A stretch of DNA of 13,763 nt, from positions 1-13,763 of the forward strand of contig DAITMV010000072.1 in the NCBI GenBank assembly GCA_036834985.1. The letters run 5' to 3'. The DNA is from DAITMV01 sp036834985. GTDB taxonomy: Bacteria; Pseudomonadota; Gammaproteobacteria; Burkholderiales; Burkholderiaceae_B. Made by a program: the position numbers and the translations under genes. Positions 1-7,244 of the stretch are shown here, piece by piece (positions within the stretch are counted from its first letter, which is position 1; the number at the start of each line of letters is the position of its first letter). The notes below the pieces were generated by a model. The model did no database searches. It had not been told where the DNA came from and saw nothing but the letters and a program-made list of their open reading frames with translations.

Positions 1-1352
1 TCGGCGGGGAGGTTATTAAGCAGTGCGCCATCGACCAGCACCGCCTGATGGGTCACACTGGGCTCAAATATCACCGGGATGGAGGTAGTTGCTCTGACCG
101 CCTCCCACATCAAACCATGATCAAGCACTGTTTGCCCGCCCGTGGTCAGGTTACAGCACACCGCAAAAAAGGGAATCGGTTGATCCTCGATACGACGCTC
201 ACCAAATGCCTCCCGGTAGACTCGATCCGCAGACCCAGCCTTGATAAACCCGTACTTGGGGATCGCATAATCGCGCATGGTAAAGGGCAAACCCTTGGCA
301 AAAGACGTTCTGATCATTGCTTGCGCGTGGGCAGCGCCCTTGCCCAAGGCAATCAAGCCCGCCACCAATGCTCCCATGGAAGTACCACCCACCTGATCAA
401 TCACCAATCCGGCTTCCTCAAACGCCATAAAGACCCCGGCATGTGCAAACCCCCGCGCCCCACCGCCGCCCAGCACCAGGGAAATTGACTGGTTGGCCAC
501 CCGACGCGCCAGGCGAACGGCATCGGTCTGTATGTATTCGGTACGGATGTGGCCCACACCATCCAGATTGATACCCCGCTCAATATCTTCAGTTTGACGG
601 GCGTCTTTATTCTCGGGATGGAGGAGCCCAACCCAACGTTCCGTATGGGGTGGAAAACTGTTGAACAGTTGGTCGAGCTGCTGATGCAGACGGGCAATGG
701 TGTAATCACCCATGTCAGCGATGATCAGGACTTTGTCGACCAGCGTGAGCATTGTTTCGCGCTGGTCGGCCTCCAGCGAATCAACCCACCACAGGGTGAC
801 GCCAAATGCGGCGGGGCTCAGACTGGTTTCAAACAGGCCGCGCAGGCGACTGATATGCCCCTCATGGGCCAAGACCTGGATGGCAATGTGCAAATCGGGT
901 TTGGTTTTTTGTACGTAACCGGCTTCGCGTTTTAAGCGGCTGATCAGCGTTTTGATCAAGCGCATCAACAAGGGTTGCGTCAACTCGCCCAAGCGGGCGG
1001 CTCCTTCTTTGGTCAGTTGGATAACAAGGGAGTCCTTGACCGCCGCCAGCGTGAGCGTTCGGGCAGAGCCATCAAAAAAGCCTAACTCCCCAAACAACTC
1101 ACCCGGGTTAAAGTCGATCCCTTCCCGCTTGATGCTCGACATCCCGGCGCGGGTCCCTTTCAAACGACCGGCGACTACAAAAAAAATACTGTCGCTGGCG
1201 GCACCCTCTTCAAAAAGGACTTCACCACGCTTCAGACGCGCCCAAGCGACACATGCGAGGAAGCTGTCGGTTTGTTCGGGGGCCATGTCCAGCGCATCGG
1301 AAATCAGGACGCGAGCGCGGTCTAATTCTGTATCCAGTGGTTGGGAATACAC
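1..1352 (-). CDS. cNMP-binding/patatin-like phospholipase (NTE family), 3' end cut by window
   Basis: This is a probable serine lipid hydrolase with a regulatory cyclic-nucleotide-type domain, similar in layout to bacterial neuropathy-target-esterase-like proteins. About 450 codons are visible and the C-terminus lies beyond position 1. The N-terminal third is a cNMP-binding beta-roll (LKRGEVLFEEG, PGELFGELGFFDGSARTLT). A linker with the typical ADMGDYT and LLHPENKDA segments follows. The patatin domain then shows the oxyanion loop GGGGARG, the nucleophile elbow GTSMG (372-386) and the catalytic Asp in DGA (about 24-32), so the Ser-Asp dyad is intact. The start is uncertain. GTG at 1352 keeps the helix expected before the beta-roll but has no clear ribosome binding site. 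The first in-frame ATG (1286) would shorten that helix. An in-frame TAA lies just upstream. The gene follows the DUF1415 gene by about 108 nt. The ligand and lipid substrate cannot be read from the sequence. Confidence 0.88.
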   Translation of the reverse strand, partial: MYSQPLDTELDRARVLISDALDMAPEQTDSFLACVAWARLKRGEVLFEEGAASDSIFFVVAGRLKGTRAGMSSIKREGIDFNPGELFGELGFFDGSARTLTLAAVKDSLVIQLTKEGAARLGELTQPLLMRLIKTLISRLKREAGYVQKTKPDLHIAIQVLAHEGHISRLRGLFETSLSPAAFGVTLWWVDSLEADQRETMLTLVDKVLIIADMGDYTIARLHQQLDQLFNSFPPHTERWVGLLHPENKDARQTEDIERGINLDGVGHIRTEYIQTDAVRLARRVANQSISLVLGGGGARGFAHAGVFMAFEEAGLVIDQVGGTSMGALVAGLIALGKGAAHAQAMIRTSFAKGLPFTMRDYAIPKYGFIKAGSADRVYREAFGERRIEDQPIPFFAVCCNLTTGGQTVLDHGLMWEAVRATTSIPVIFEPSVTHQAVLVDGALLNNLPA

Positions 1353-1460
1353 GTAAGAAGGTTTTAGAGTTATCGAACCCCTTAAATGTAACCTGATTTA
1401 CAAGATTCGTATCGGGTCGTGATTCATCTGGCACCCAGTGATGTGCTCGTGGTCACGGCC

Positions 1461-2036
1461 TTATGGTGCGTCAACCCATTGCTGCAGGGCATCCACACCC
1501 AGACGGCGCAATCGCTCGATATTGTGTTCAAAAATACGCGCCGGGTCGGGAAAGGCGCTGACGGCCTTGTCAATACTGGCTTCTCGAAGCAGATGCAGGA
1601 TCGGGTACGGCGAGCGGTTGGTGTAGTTGCCTGCATCAGACGGTTCTGCGCCAGCAAACTCATAATCAGGGTGAAAGCTGGCCACCTGAACCACGCCGCG
1701 CAGCTTGTTGCGCTTGATCAGTGTATTGACCTCTTTGAGATACCCGTTGTAATCAATAAAATCGGTCAGAACCTTGGGATGCATCAAGAGCACGGTATCC
1801 AGTTGCTCCTGGGGCGTCTGTACCAGGGTATCCAAGGCGGCCTGCAACTCCTGTTTTAACTGTTCAGTCGTATTCGCTGCGGTTATCAGGTAGCCAATTT
1901 GCCCTTTGATATGGACCGCTTTGGCAAACGGGCACAGGTTCAGGCCGATCACCATGCCTTCTAGCCAGTGTACGGTAACGGAGACCACGCGGGATTGTTC
2001 AGACGGCGCGAGTGGGTAGAGCGGAGGAAGGATCAT
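1461..2036 (-). CDS. DUF1415 family protein
   Basis: This is a 191-residue soluble protein that I recognise as DUF1415. Characteristic stretches are GLNLCPFAKAVH near the N-terminus, LLMHPKVLTDFIDYN in the middle, and VASFHPDYEFAG followed by NYTNRSPYPILHLLREASID. The conserved Cys, His and Asp residues suggest a ligand or metal site, but no reaction is established for the family as far as I know. There is no signal peptide or membrane segment. The ATG at 2036 has no clear Shine-Dalgarno sequence and lies only 22 nt after the CCA end of the upstream tRNA. A GTG about 16 codons inside is an alternative start. The gene is probably transcribed with the tRNA, since no terminator is visible between them. 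Confidence 0.87.
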   Translation of the reverse strand: MILPPLYPLAPSEQSRVVSVTVHWLEGMVIGLNLCPFAKAVHIKGQIGYLITAANTTEQLKQELQAALDTLVQTPQEQLDTVLLMHPKVLTDFIDYNGYLKEVNTLIKRNKLRGVVQVASFHPDYEFAGAEPSDAGNYTNRSPYPILHLLREASIDKAVSAFPDPARIFEHNIERLRRLGVDALQQWVDAP

Positions 2037-2058
2037 CTGGGGACTTCGGATTGATTGA

Positions 2059-2133
2059 TGGTGGGCGGTACAAGGTTCGAACTTGTGACCCCTGCCGTGT
2101 GAAGGCAGTGCTCTACCGCTGAGCTAACCGCCC
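2059..2133 (-). tRNA. tRNA-Val (anticodon CAC)
   Basis: This is a complete 75-nt cloverleaf on the minus strand. The 7-bp acceptor stem is GGGCGGT paired with ACCGCCC. The D arm contains AGCTCAGCGGTAGAGC, the anticodon arm is CTGCC-TTCACAC-GGCAG giving anticodon CAC (reads GUG, Val), and the T loop is GTTCGAAC. The discriminator A is followed by a genomically encoded CCA at 2061-2059. It lies between the asmA-like gene and the DUF1415 gene, all in the same direction, with a perfect TATAAT box about 10 nt upstream. Confidence 0.96.
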
Positions 2134-2143
2134 ATCAATAGTA

Positions 2144-2149
2144 ATTATA
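2144..2149 (-). promoter_or_regulatory. candidate -10 box for tRNA-Val
   Basis: A perfect TATAAT hexamer on the minus strand ends 10 nt before the first base of the mature tRNA, which would give a leader of only a few bases. No good -35 hexamer lies 16-18 nt upstream, so this is a -10-dominated candidate. It could also drive the DUF1415 gene downstream of the tRNA. Confidence 0.45.
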
Positions 2150-2189
2150 ACGCATGGTCGCCGGCTGCGCATCTGGCTGCCCAAACGGG

Positions 2190-4256
2190 TCAGTTGCCCT
2201 GCCGTTTAAGAAACCGGTTTAACGACTCGTCAATTTTCTCTTTTAGACTGTCTTTAAGATCCTGCTTTTTCTCTTCCAGCCGAGGGGCCACTTTGTCCTT
2301 AAACGCATTTTTAATCGCTTCGCTGGACATTTGAGCCCATTGAATGTCGTACCTGAGCTGGTCAAACGGTCCGGTAAACCGTACCGGGATAGTCAAGTCT
2401 TTGAGGTCCTGCAACTCTTTACCGCCCTGCCCGGTGGCTGTATTGACGACTGTGGCCTTCAGTACATAATCCAGCGTGGAGTGAGCCAAATCGGCGCTGC
2501 CCTGCCCACCCATTCGCAACAACGGGCTTTTTCCGGATAAATCATTGCTGGTCGCGATACCGTCCTTGATCACAAATGAGGCGGCCAGCTCGGTAAAGTC
2601 GGTTTTTTGAGTGGTATGCGGTAAGCTGGTTTCGTTGCTTGCGTTACCCAATTTGGCTTTGATGTCCCGAAGGCTCTGCGCAATATTGATGCCGTTAATG
2701 GACCCATCCACGATACGCACGGCGCCCGTGCCCTGTAAACCGGCTTTCCACTCCCGGATTGTAGACCCTTGCGTGCTTAGATTGACTTGCAGATTGGCTT
2801 TTCCGGAGACCGGATCTTTATGCAAAAACTGCTTGAGCGCCGCCGACACATCGAGCTGGGTGATGTCTTGCTTGACTGACAATGTGCGCGTTTTTGAATC
2901 CAGACTCAGTTGCCCATTGATCTGGCCACCAAACGCCTTTAATGACAGGGGGGCAACCTGAACAAAACCATCGGTATCGTTGATCACTGCCTGCACATCA
3001 TTGTAGCGAGCCCCTTGATAGATCATTTGCCTGATCGTTGCATTGATTTTCAGATCCGCCAAGGACAGCAACATCCACTCAAATTTAAAGGGTGCCGTAC
3101 TGTTGTTGCCTGCATCGGTTTGGATCGATTCGCCTGCACCCGTCGAGGTTGAGCCTACCCAGGGGTCCAGATCGAGTTGAGCGGCATTGACCTCCAGGAG
3201 GCACAAAGGCCGATGTGCCATCCGAAAGCCTGCGGACAGCGTCAACCCGAGGGGGCTATCTTTAGACTTGAGCGTCAAATCTGCGGCCGATTCCGCCAAA
3301 TGCATATCCAGGGCACCGGTGAGCAGCAGCTTGTAATCTGCGCCGGGAATGCCATCACCCTTGCCCGTGATCTGTGTAGTAAGCCCGGATAACTGCACCT
3401 GGCGGTTGGCAAACAAGGCCAATACGGGTGAACTTACGTCAACAAACCAGGTTTGCTGTTTGTTTTTAAACTGGGTACTTCCATGTACAAGGGCGGACTG
3501 CAGACGATCAGGATCGATCTGAATCAGTTGGCTGTTCAAGGACACATCCAGCGGCATGTTTTCTAATGACCCGAGCACCCGAAGGCTGGTATCTTTCATA
3601 TGAATGCGCAGGGCAGGTGTCATGTCAAAATTCAGTTGGCTCGCCAACGTAATTGTGCTCTCAAGCAAGGGTTTGCTTTGCACAAAGCGGGCGCTGAGCA
3701 GGATCGGGATATCGACTCCTTGAGCAACCTGCCCCACGTTCAGCGAGGCCTTATCCAGCATATATTGCTGCCCACTGCGCTGATCGGTGTATCGCACCGT
3801 CGCATGGCTGATATCCAGCGAATGAACGTTAAACCCAATGGGTGTGGACGTTGACTGGCTGGGCAGCAACAGATCGCTGAAGTTAAAACTGCCGTCGCTG
3901 TGTTTGACAAGGGTGATATCGCCGTTGGCCACCCGAATATCGTCCAGCACCACCCGCCGCTTGAACAAGGGCCATACCTGCACCGACGCCTTGAGGCTGC
4001 CCAGCGACACAAATCGGGTCTTGGAGCCTGGCTCAGACAAGCTCAGATCCGACAACTCCACACCGATCGAGGGGAACCATTCCAAACGAACGGGGCCGTT
4101 GATCGTCAGGGTACGATTTTTTTCTGATTTGATGTACTGGGACAACTCGGCGACCACGCGCTTTGAATCAATCGAAGCGACCAGCAGCGCACCGCTTGCC
4201 ACGAACAGGATCGGTAGCAAGATCAGGATGCCGACCATCAACTTCCAGTGTTTCAT
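2190..4256 (-). CDS. AsmA family protein
   Basis: This is a large envelope protein of 688 residues from the chosen start. Residues about 5-27 form a single N-terminal membrane anchor with a short basic cytoplasmic end (MKHWKLM). The rest should be periplasmic. The early segment has typical AsmA wording, such as INGPVRLEWFPSIGVELSDL and WPLFKRRVVLDDIRV followed by DGSFNFSDLL. The C-terminal part has the AsmA-like repeat-beta pattern (TGAVRIVDGSINGINI) and ends in a highly charged, Lys/Glu-rich, probably helical tail. Large AsmA-type proteins are linked to lipid transport and outer-membrane homeostasis; which paralogue this is cannot be said. I chose ATG 4256 because it overlaps the dnaQ stop as ATGA and places the anchor at the very N-terminus. 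An ATG at 4280 would add eight residues (MHLEALRG). Confidence 0.88.
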   Translation of the reverse strand: MKHWKLMVGILILLPILFVASGALLVASIDSKRVVAELSQYIKSEKNRTLTINGPVRLEWFPSIGVELSDLSLSEPGSKTRFVSLGSLKASVQVWPLFKRRVVLDDIRVANGDITLVKHSDGSFNFSDLLLPSQSTSTPIGFNVHSLDISHATVRYTDQRSGQQYMLDKASLNVGQVAQGVDIPILLSARFVQSKPLLESTITLASQLNFDMTPALRIHMKDTSLRVLGSLENMPLDVSLNSQLIQIDPDRLQSALVHGSTQFKNKQQTWFVDVSSPVLALFANRQVQLSGLTTQITGKGDGIPGADYKLLLTGALDMHLAESAADLTLKSKDSPLGLTLSAGFRMAHRPLCLLEVNAAQLDLDPWVGSTSTGAGESIQTDAGNNSTAPFKFEWMLLSLADLKINATIRQMIYQGARYNDVQAVINDTDGFVQVAPLSLKAFGGQINGQLSLDSKTRTLSVKQDITQLDVSAALKQFLHKDPVSGKANLQVNLSTQGSTIREWKAGLQGTGAVRIVDGSINGINIAQSLRDIKAKLGNASNETSLPHTTQKTDFTELAASFVIKDGIATSNDLSGKSPLLRMGGQGSADLAHSTLDYVLKATVVNTATGQGGKELQDLKDLTIPVRFTGPFDQLRYDIQWAQMSSEAIKNAFKDKVAPRLEEKKQDLKDSLKEKIDESLNRFLKRQGN

Positions 4257-4954
4257 GCCGCGTAGCGCCTCCAGATGCAATCACCTTTGACTTCTTTATC
4301 CAGGGCCTGCAAATAGGCCTGGTGGTCTTGCAGGTCCTGATCATCATGGACGGCTGCCGGCAACAACAGGGTCGACAGCGTAATGCGATCCTCGTGTGAC
4401 AGCGACTCGGCTGACCCGGCGTCAATCACCAGGCTGTCTTGCCCTCGGGTCAGCGCAAGGAACACCTCAGCGAGAATCTGTGCATCCAGCAACGCGCCGT
4501 GTAATGTCCGGTGCGCATTGTTGACACCCAAGCGGTCACACAGGGCATCCAGGGAATTGCGCTTTCCTGGGAATAGTTCACGAGCCATCAGCAACGAATC
4601 GGTGACCTTGGGCACGTAACTGGTAAATTCTGGTTTATTGAGCAGCTTGAGTTCGGCATTGAGAAACCCGACGTCAAACGCTGCGTTGTGGATGATGATT
4701 TCGGCACCCGCCACAAAATCGAGGAATTCGTCCATCACTTCGGCAAATTTGGGTTTGTCTGCCAAAAACTCGTCGGACAATCCGTGAACGGCCAGCGCAC
4801 CCTCATCCACCGCACGCTCGGGGTTCAGATACGTGTGAAAATGACGGTCAGTCAATGAACGGCCCACCATCTCCACGCAGCCAATTTCGATGATCCGGTG
4901 ACCTTGGCGGGCCTCCAGACCAGTGGTTTCGGTATCAAGTACGACATAACGCAT
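4253..4954 (-). CDS. dnaQ: DNA polymerase III epsilon subunit, 3'-5' exonuclease
   Basis: This is the proofreading subunit of the replicative polymerase, 233 residues (E. coli DnaQ is about 243). It is a DEDDh exonuclease with all catalytic residues present: Asp7 and Glu9 in DTETTG, Asp94 in HNAAFDVGFLN, and His152 and Asp157 in HGALLDAQ. After the nuclease domain, GQDSLVI (about 171-177) sits where the clamp-binding motif QTSMAF lies in E. coli. The C-terminal KGDCIWRR resembles the E. coli KGGSCLWRA end that binds the alpha subunit, so this is a true DnaQ and not a stand-alone exonuclease. It lies 58 nt after rnhA, as in many proteobacteria although often divergent there, and its stop overlaps the asmA-like start by 4 nt. 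The Shine-Dalgarno before ATG 4954 is weak. Confidence 0.96.
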   Translation of the reverse strand: MRYVVLDTETTGLEARQGHRIIEIGCVEMVGRSLTDRHFHTYLNPERAVDEGALAVHGLSDEFLADKPKFAEVMDEFLDFVAGAEIIIHNAAFDVGFLNAELKLLNKPEFTSYVPKVTDSLLMARELFPGKRNSLDALCDRLGVNNAHRTLHGALLDAQILAEVFLALTRGQDSLVIDAGSAESLSHEDRITLSTLLLPAAVHDDQDLQDHQAYLQALDKEVKGDCIWRRYAA

Positions 4955-5012
4955 GGGGATATCTCAGCAATTGTGTGTATAAGGAGTTAACAACAGGGAC
5001 CTGCCAACCTGC

Positions 5013-5444
5013 TCAAAGGCTTTCAACGCCCTTGTTGGCCAAGGCATCGGCCCGTTCGTTGCCAGGATGCCCCGCATGCCCCTTGACCCAATGCCAGCGT
5101 ACCATGTGATTTTGGCGGGCGACATCGAGAAGTTGCCATAAATCTGCATTTTTAACCGGCTTTTTATCGCTGGTTTTCCAGCCGTTTTTTTTCCAGTTGG
5201 GCATCCATTCCATGATGCCTTTCATGACGTACTGCGAGTCGGTGTACAGATCGATATTGCAAGGTTTTTTGAGCGCGTTCAGGGCTTCGATGGCGGCAGT
5301 CAGCTCCATGCGGTTATTGGTGGTTTGTGCCTGCCCGCCAAAAATCTCTTTGGTGTGCTCACCACACTCGAGCACCGCTCCCCATCCACCCTTGCCTGGG
5401 TTGCCTTTGCAGGCACCGTCTGCATAAATGATTACATCTGCCAT
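5013..5444 (-). CDS. rnhA: ribonuclease HI
   Basis: This enzyme of 143 residues cleaves the RNA strand of RNA-DNA hybrids (R-loops, primer remnants) in the cytoplasm. Its length is close to that of the E. coli enzyme. The catalytic carboxylates are visible: Asp9 (YADGAC), Glu47 (NNRMEL), Asp69 (YTDSQY) and Asp132 (NERADALA). His123 is in WVKGHAGHPGNE. The basic substrate-binding protrusion (NWKKNGWKTSDKKPVKN) is present. It starts 32 nt after the methyltransferase stop and is followed by dnaQ at 58 nt, all in one direction. The start ATG 5444 gives the normal family N-terminus, though its ribosome binding site is weak. Confidence 0.97.
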   Translation of the reverse strand: MADVIIYADGACKGNPGKGGWGAVLECGEHTKEIFGGQAQTTNNRMELTAAIEALNALKKPCNIDLYTDSQYVMKGIMEWMPNWKKNGWKTSDKKPVKNADLWQLLDVARQNHMVRWHWVKGHAGHPGNERADALANKGVESL

Positions 5445-5476
5445 ATGTACTGCTTATCGTCGAAAAGACGCGTAGT

Positions 5477-6310
5477 CTAATCCGAACCGGGGCCGTTGGC
5501 TTTTTGCACCGCCACCTGCTCCATCGACAGCTTGGAATGACCGCTCTTTTGTGTCGCTGGAGCCAAAGCCCGGTTGCGAGCGGATTTTTGCTTCCAGGCA
5601 GGTCCGATCAGGCGCATGCCTCGCACCCGCTTGACGGCGCTGACCATATAAACTGCACCACAGATGGGCCACCAGCGATCACCGGCTTTTTCCATAAAAC
5701 CGTAGCGCTCTAAGCCGCGGGGGTTTTGGGTCGGAAAACGGTAACAGCCGAATCGTCCCAACTCCATTTCAAAACTCAACAACTTGAGCCAGTCTTTCAG
5801 ACGCGGCAACGCAATCGGCGAGCAATTGGCGGGCCAGACGGGCCACCACCGGCCCAGCAACGATTGAGTAAGACCAAATAAAGACAGTGGATTCATACCT
5901 GTGATGATCACGCGCCCCTCGGGAATGAGCACCCGGTCGACTTCGCGCAGTACCTGGTGCGGATCGGTGGCAAATTCGAGCACATGGGGCAAGACAACCA
6001 GGTCCAGTGATTGGCTCTCAAACGGCAAATCCTCATAGCTGGCAACCACATGGTGAGAGACGATATCGTGGGGGTATTCCTGGTTAAGCAGCAAAAACTT
6101 GTACGGAATACGCGATTCGCGCAACCCGTGCATGGCCGGCGTTCCAATTTGGACCGCGTGATAGCCAAAGACATTGGGCACGGTACGATCAATCCATGCC
6201 TGCTCCCAGTTCAGCATGTATTGACCCGCAGCGGTTGGCAGCCACTGATCCAGTGCTAAGATGCTGGGGTTACTGGCCAGACCCGGCTCTAAAGGCTCCG
6301 ATGGAATCAT
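5477..6310 (-). CDS. SAM-dependent methyltransferase, class I type (Methyltransf_11-like)
   Basis: This is a 277-residue putative methyltransferase with unknown substrate. The class I fold is suggested by the acidic segment followed by LDLVVLPHVLEFATDPHQVLREVDRVL (motif IV and the following helix, written here from two overlapping short pieces), then PEGRVIITGMNP. The usual glycine-rich SAM motif I is degenerate: where VLDxGCGxG is expected the protein reads AVQIGTP. I recall this from the copy next to rnhA in other Burkholderiales. The C-terminal 50 residues are basic and Ala/Lys/Gln-rich, probably disordered. I chose ATG 6310 because AGGA lies 5 nt upstream. An ATG 60 nt further upstream lies within gloB codons and lacks support. 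It opens the block that continues with rnhA and dnaQ. Its first 10 nt overlap the divergent gloB start. Confidence 0.85.
   Translation of the reverse strand: MIPSEPLEPGLASNPSILALDQWLPTAAGQYMLNWEQAWIDRTVPNVFGYHAVQIGTPAMHGLRESRIPYKFLLLNQEYPHDIVSHHVVASYEDLPFESQSLDLVVLPHVLEFATDPHQVLREVDRVLIPEGRVIITGMNPLSLFGLTQSLLGRWWPVWPANCSPIALPRLKDWLKLLSFEMELGRFGCYRFPTQNPRGLERYGFMEKAGDRWWPICGAVYMVSAVKRVRGMRLIGPAWKQKSARNRALAPATQKSGHSKLSMEQVAVQKANGPGSD
6235..6262 (+). promoter_or_regulatory. candidate promoter for gloB
   Basis: TTGGCA (6235-6240) and TAAGAT (6257-6262) are 16 nt apart on the plus strand, matching consensus at five and four of six bases. Transcription would begin near 6269, about 30 nt before the gloB ATG. 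The spacer contains a 13-nt perfect dyad, CACTG-ATC-CAGTG (6243-6255). The whole site lies inside methyltransferase codons, so chance matches cannot be excluded. Confidence 0.27.
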
Positions 6311-7101
6311 CTCTATCCTATTGCAGTAGACAGACGCATGGCGAAATTCTCGTAGATGCCGTGCCTGCATTCAACGATAACTATATATGGCTTTTGCATT
6401 CAGGGGGATCCCGCAAAGCAGCGGTTGTAGACCCGGGTGACGCAAAGCCGGTGATAAATTGGCTGAGCGTACATCACACCTCGCTCGAGGCAATTCTCAT
6501 CACCCATTACCATCCAGACCATATCGGCGGGATTGAAGACCTGCTGCACTGGCACGCCGAGCAAGGATTTGAACCACCACGCGTCTACGCGCCCGCTCAG
6601 GAACACATTGCGCATGTCAGTGACGAACTCCAAGAAGGGGATACGCTGGACGTGTCTGCACTGGGACTGACGCTGACCGTGATGGAAGTGCCGGGCCACA
6701 CACTCGGCCACATTGCCTATTACGCGGCAGGGCAATCAGCGAGCGCACAAACGCCCCTGCTGTGGTGTGGCGACACGCTGTTCGCCGCTGGCTGCGGACG
6801 CATGTTTGAAGGCACGGCAGAGCAAATGCATGGGTCCTTGCAACGGCTGGGGGCGCTTCCCCAGGACACGGTGGTCTACTGCACACACGAGTACACCCTG
6901 TCTAACCTGCGTTTTGCGGTGGCTGCAGAGCCGGATAATCTGCTCATCGTGCAACGCCAAACCGTCGAACAGGACAAACGCGCCAAGGATTTACCCACGG
7001 TGCCCAGCAGCATCGGGCTGGAGCGGGCCACCAACCCGTTTTTGCGAGCCAAGGATGCTGCAGACTTCGGGCGCTTGCGGGCCTGGAAGGATCGCTTTTA
7101 G
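6301..7101 (+). CDS. gloB: hydroxyacylglutathione hydrolase (glyoxalase II)
   Basis: Cytosolic metallo-beta-lactamase-fold enzyme that hydrolyses S-lactoylglutathione to D-lactate and glutathione, the second step of methylglyoxal detoxification. It has 266 residues from the chosen start. The metal ligands are complete: His69, His71, Asp73 and His74 in THYHPDHIGG, His133 in PGHTLGH, Asp158 in WCGDTLF and His196 in CTHEYT. The glyoxalase II signature GCGRMFEG and the C-terminal domain with TNPFLRA are present. The ATG at 6301 has AAAGG five nt upstream, which supports it. It gives about 20 residues before the usual PAFNDNYIW start, whereas family members usually have about five. GTG 6361 would be closer to the norm but has no ribosome binding site. 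The gene is divergent from the methyltransferase, with 10 nt of overlap. Confidence 0.95.
   Translation: MESSLSYCSRQTHGEILVDAVPAFNDNYIWLLHSGGSRKAAVVDPGDAKPVINWLSVHHTSLEAILITHYHPDHIGGIEDLLHWHAEQGFEPPRVYAPAQEHIAHVSDELQEGDTLDVSALGLTLTVMEVPGHTLGHIAYYAAGQSASAQTPLLWCGDTLFAAGCGRMFEGTAEQMHGSLQRLGALPQDTVVYCTHEYTLSNLRFAVAAEPDNLLIVQRQTVEQDKRAKDLPTVPSSIGLERATNPFLRAKDAADFGRLRAWKDRF
6346..6374 (-). promoter_or_regulatory. candidate promoter for the methyltransferase-rnhA-dnaQ block
   Basis: On the minus strand, TTGAAT (6374-6369) is followed after 17 nt by GAGAAT (6351-6346), each matching sigma-70 consensus at four of six bases. The predicted start near 6339 would leave a leader of about 29 nt before the methyltransferase ATG with its AGGA. 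The site lies entirely inside the gloB coding region. The match is modest, so this is only a candidate. Confidence 0.28.
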
Positions 7102-7114
7102 GAGTGATAACCAT

Positions 7115-7143
7115 TTGACGTGGCCGCGATGAACACTTAGCAT
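7115..7143 (+). promoter_or_regulatory. candidate sigma-70 promoter for the mltD-like gene
   Basis: TTGACG (7115-7120) and TAGCAT (7138-7143) are separated by exactly 17 nt and match consensus at five and four of six bases. Transcription would begin near 7150, leaving a leader of about 95 nt before the ATG at 7245. The candidate starts 13 nt after the gloB stop and lies in non-coding DNA. No terminator for gloB is visible, so read-through from gloB is also possible. Confidence 0.4.
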
Positions 7144-7244
7144 CTGCCTCACATATGCCCGACTAGCGGGCCGCGCTCGTCGCTCATCCAACGCCGCCTC
7201 GTGTTCATCAACCCGCACCCGGCGGCCCAAGATACTGATATTGC

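Noticed and set aside
48..1356. Several plus-strand open frames of 70-150 codons opposite the patatin gene
   Set aside because: They are shadows of the strongly supported minus-strand gene, with no recognisable domains or ribosome binding sites.
1222..1434. Minus-strand reading frame overlapping the start of the patatin gene
   Set aside because: It has no family resemblance and is out of frame with the clear cNMP domain. A frameshift joining it to the patatin gene cannot be ruled out but nothing supports one.
4257..4280. Longer AsmA start at ATG 4280
   Set aside because: It would add eight residues before the membrane anchor and deepen the overlap with dnaQ. The ATGA overlap at 4256 is the more usual arrangement.
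5185..5192. Run of eight A on the rnhA coding strand, and similar T8 at 1179-1186 in the patatin gene and T7 at 7262-7268 in mltD
   Set aside because: They encode conserved Lys/Asn or Phe residues of the families and are of ordinary length; slippage there is less likely than at the G10 tract.
5457..5469. Small inverted repeat CGTC-GAAAA-GACG between methyltransferase and rnhA
   Set aside because: A 4-bp stem is too short and has no T tract, so it is not a credible terminator or operator.
6311..6370. Longer methyltransferase start at 6370
   Set aside because: The added 20 residues are encoded inside gloB, lie before the AGGA-supported ATG 6310 and show no family character.
7145..7175. GC-rich imperfect palindrome in the gloB-mltD gap
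   Set aside because: Only four outer base pairs form around a mismatched centre, with no T tract. Nothing beyond chance is supported.
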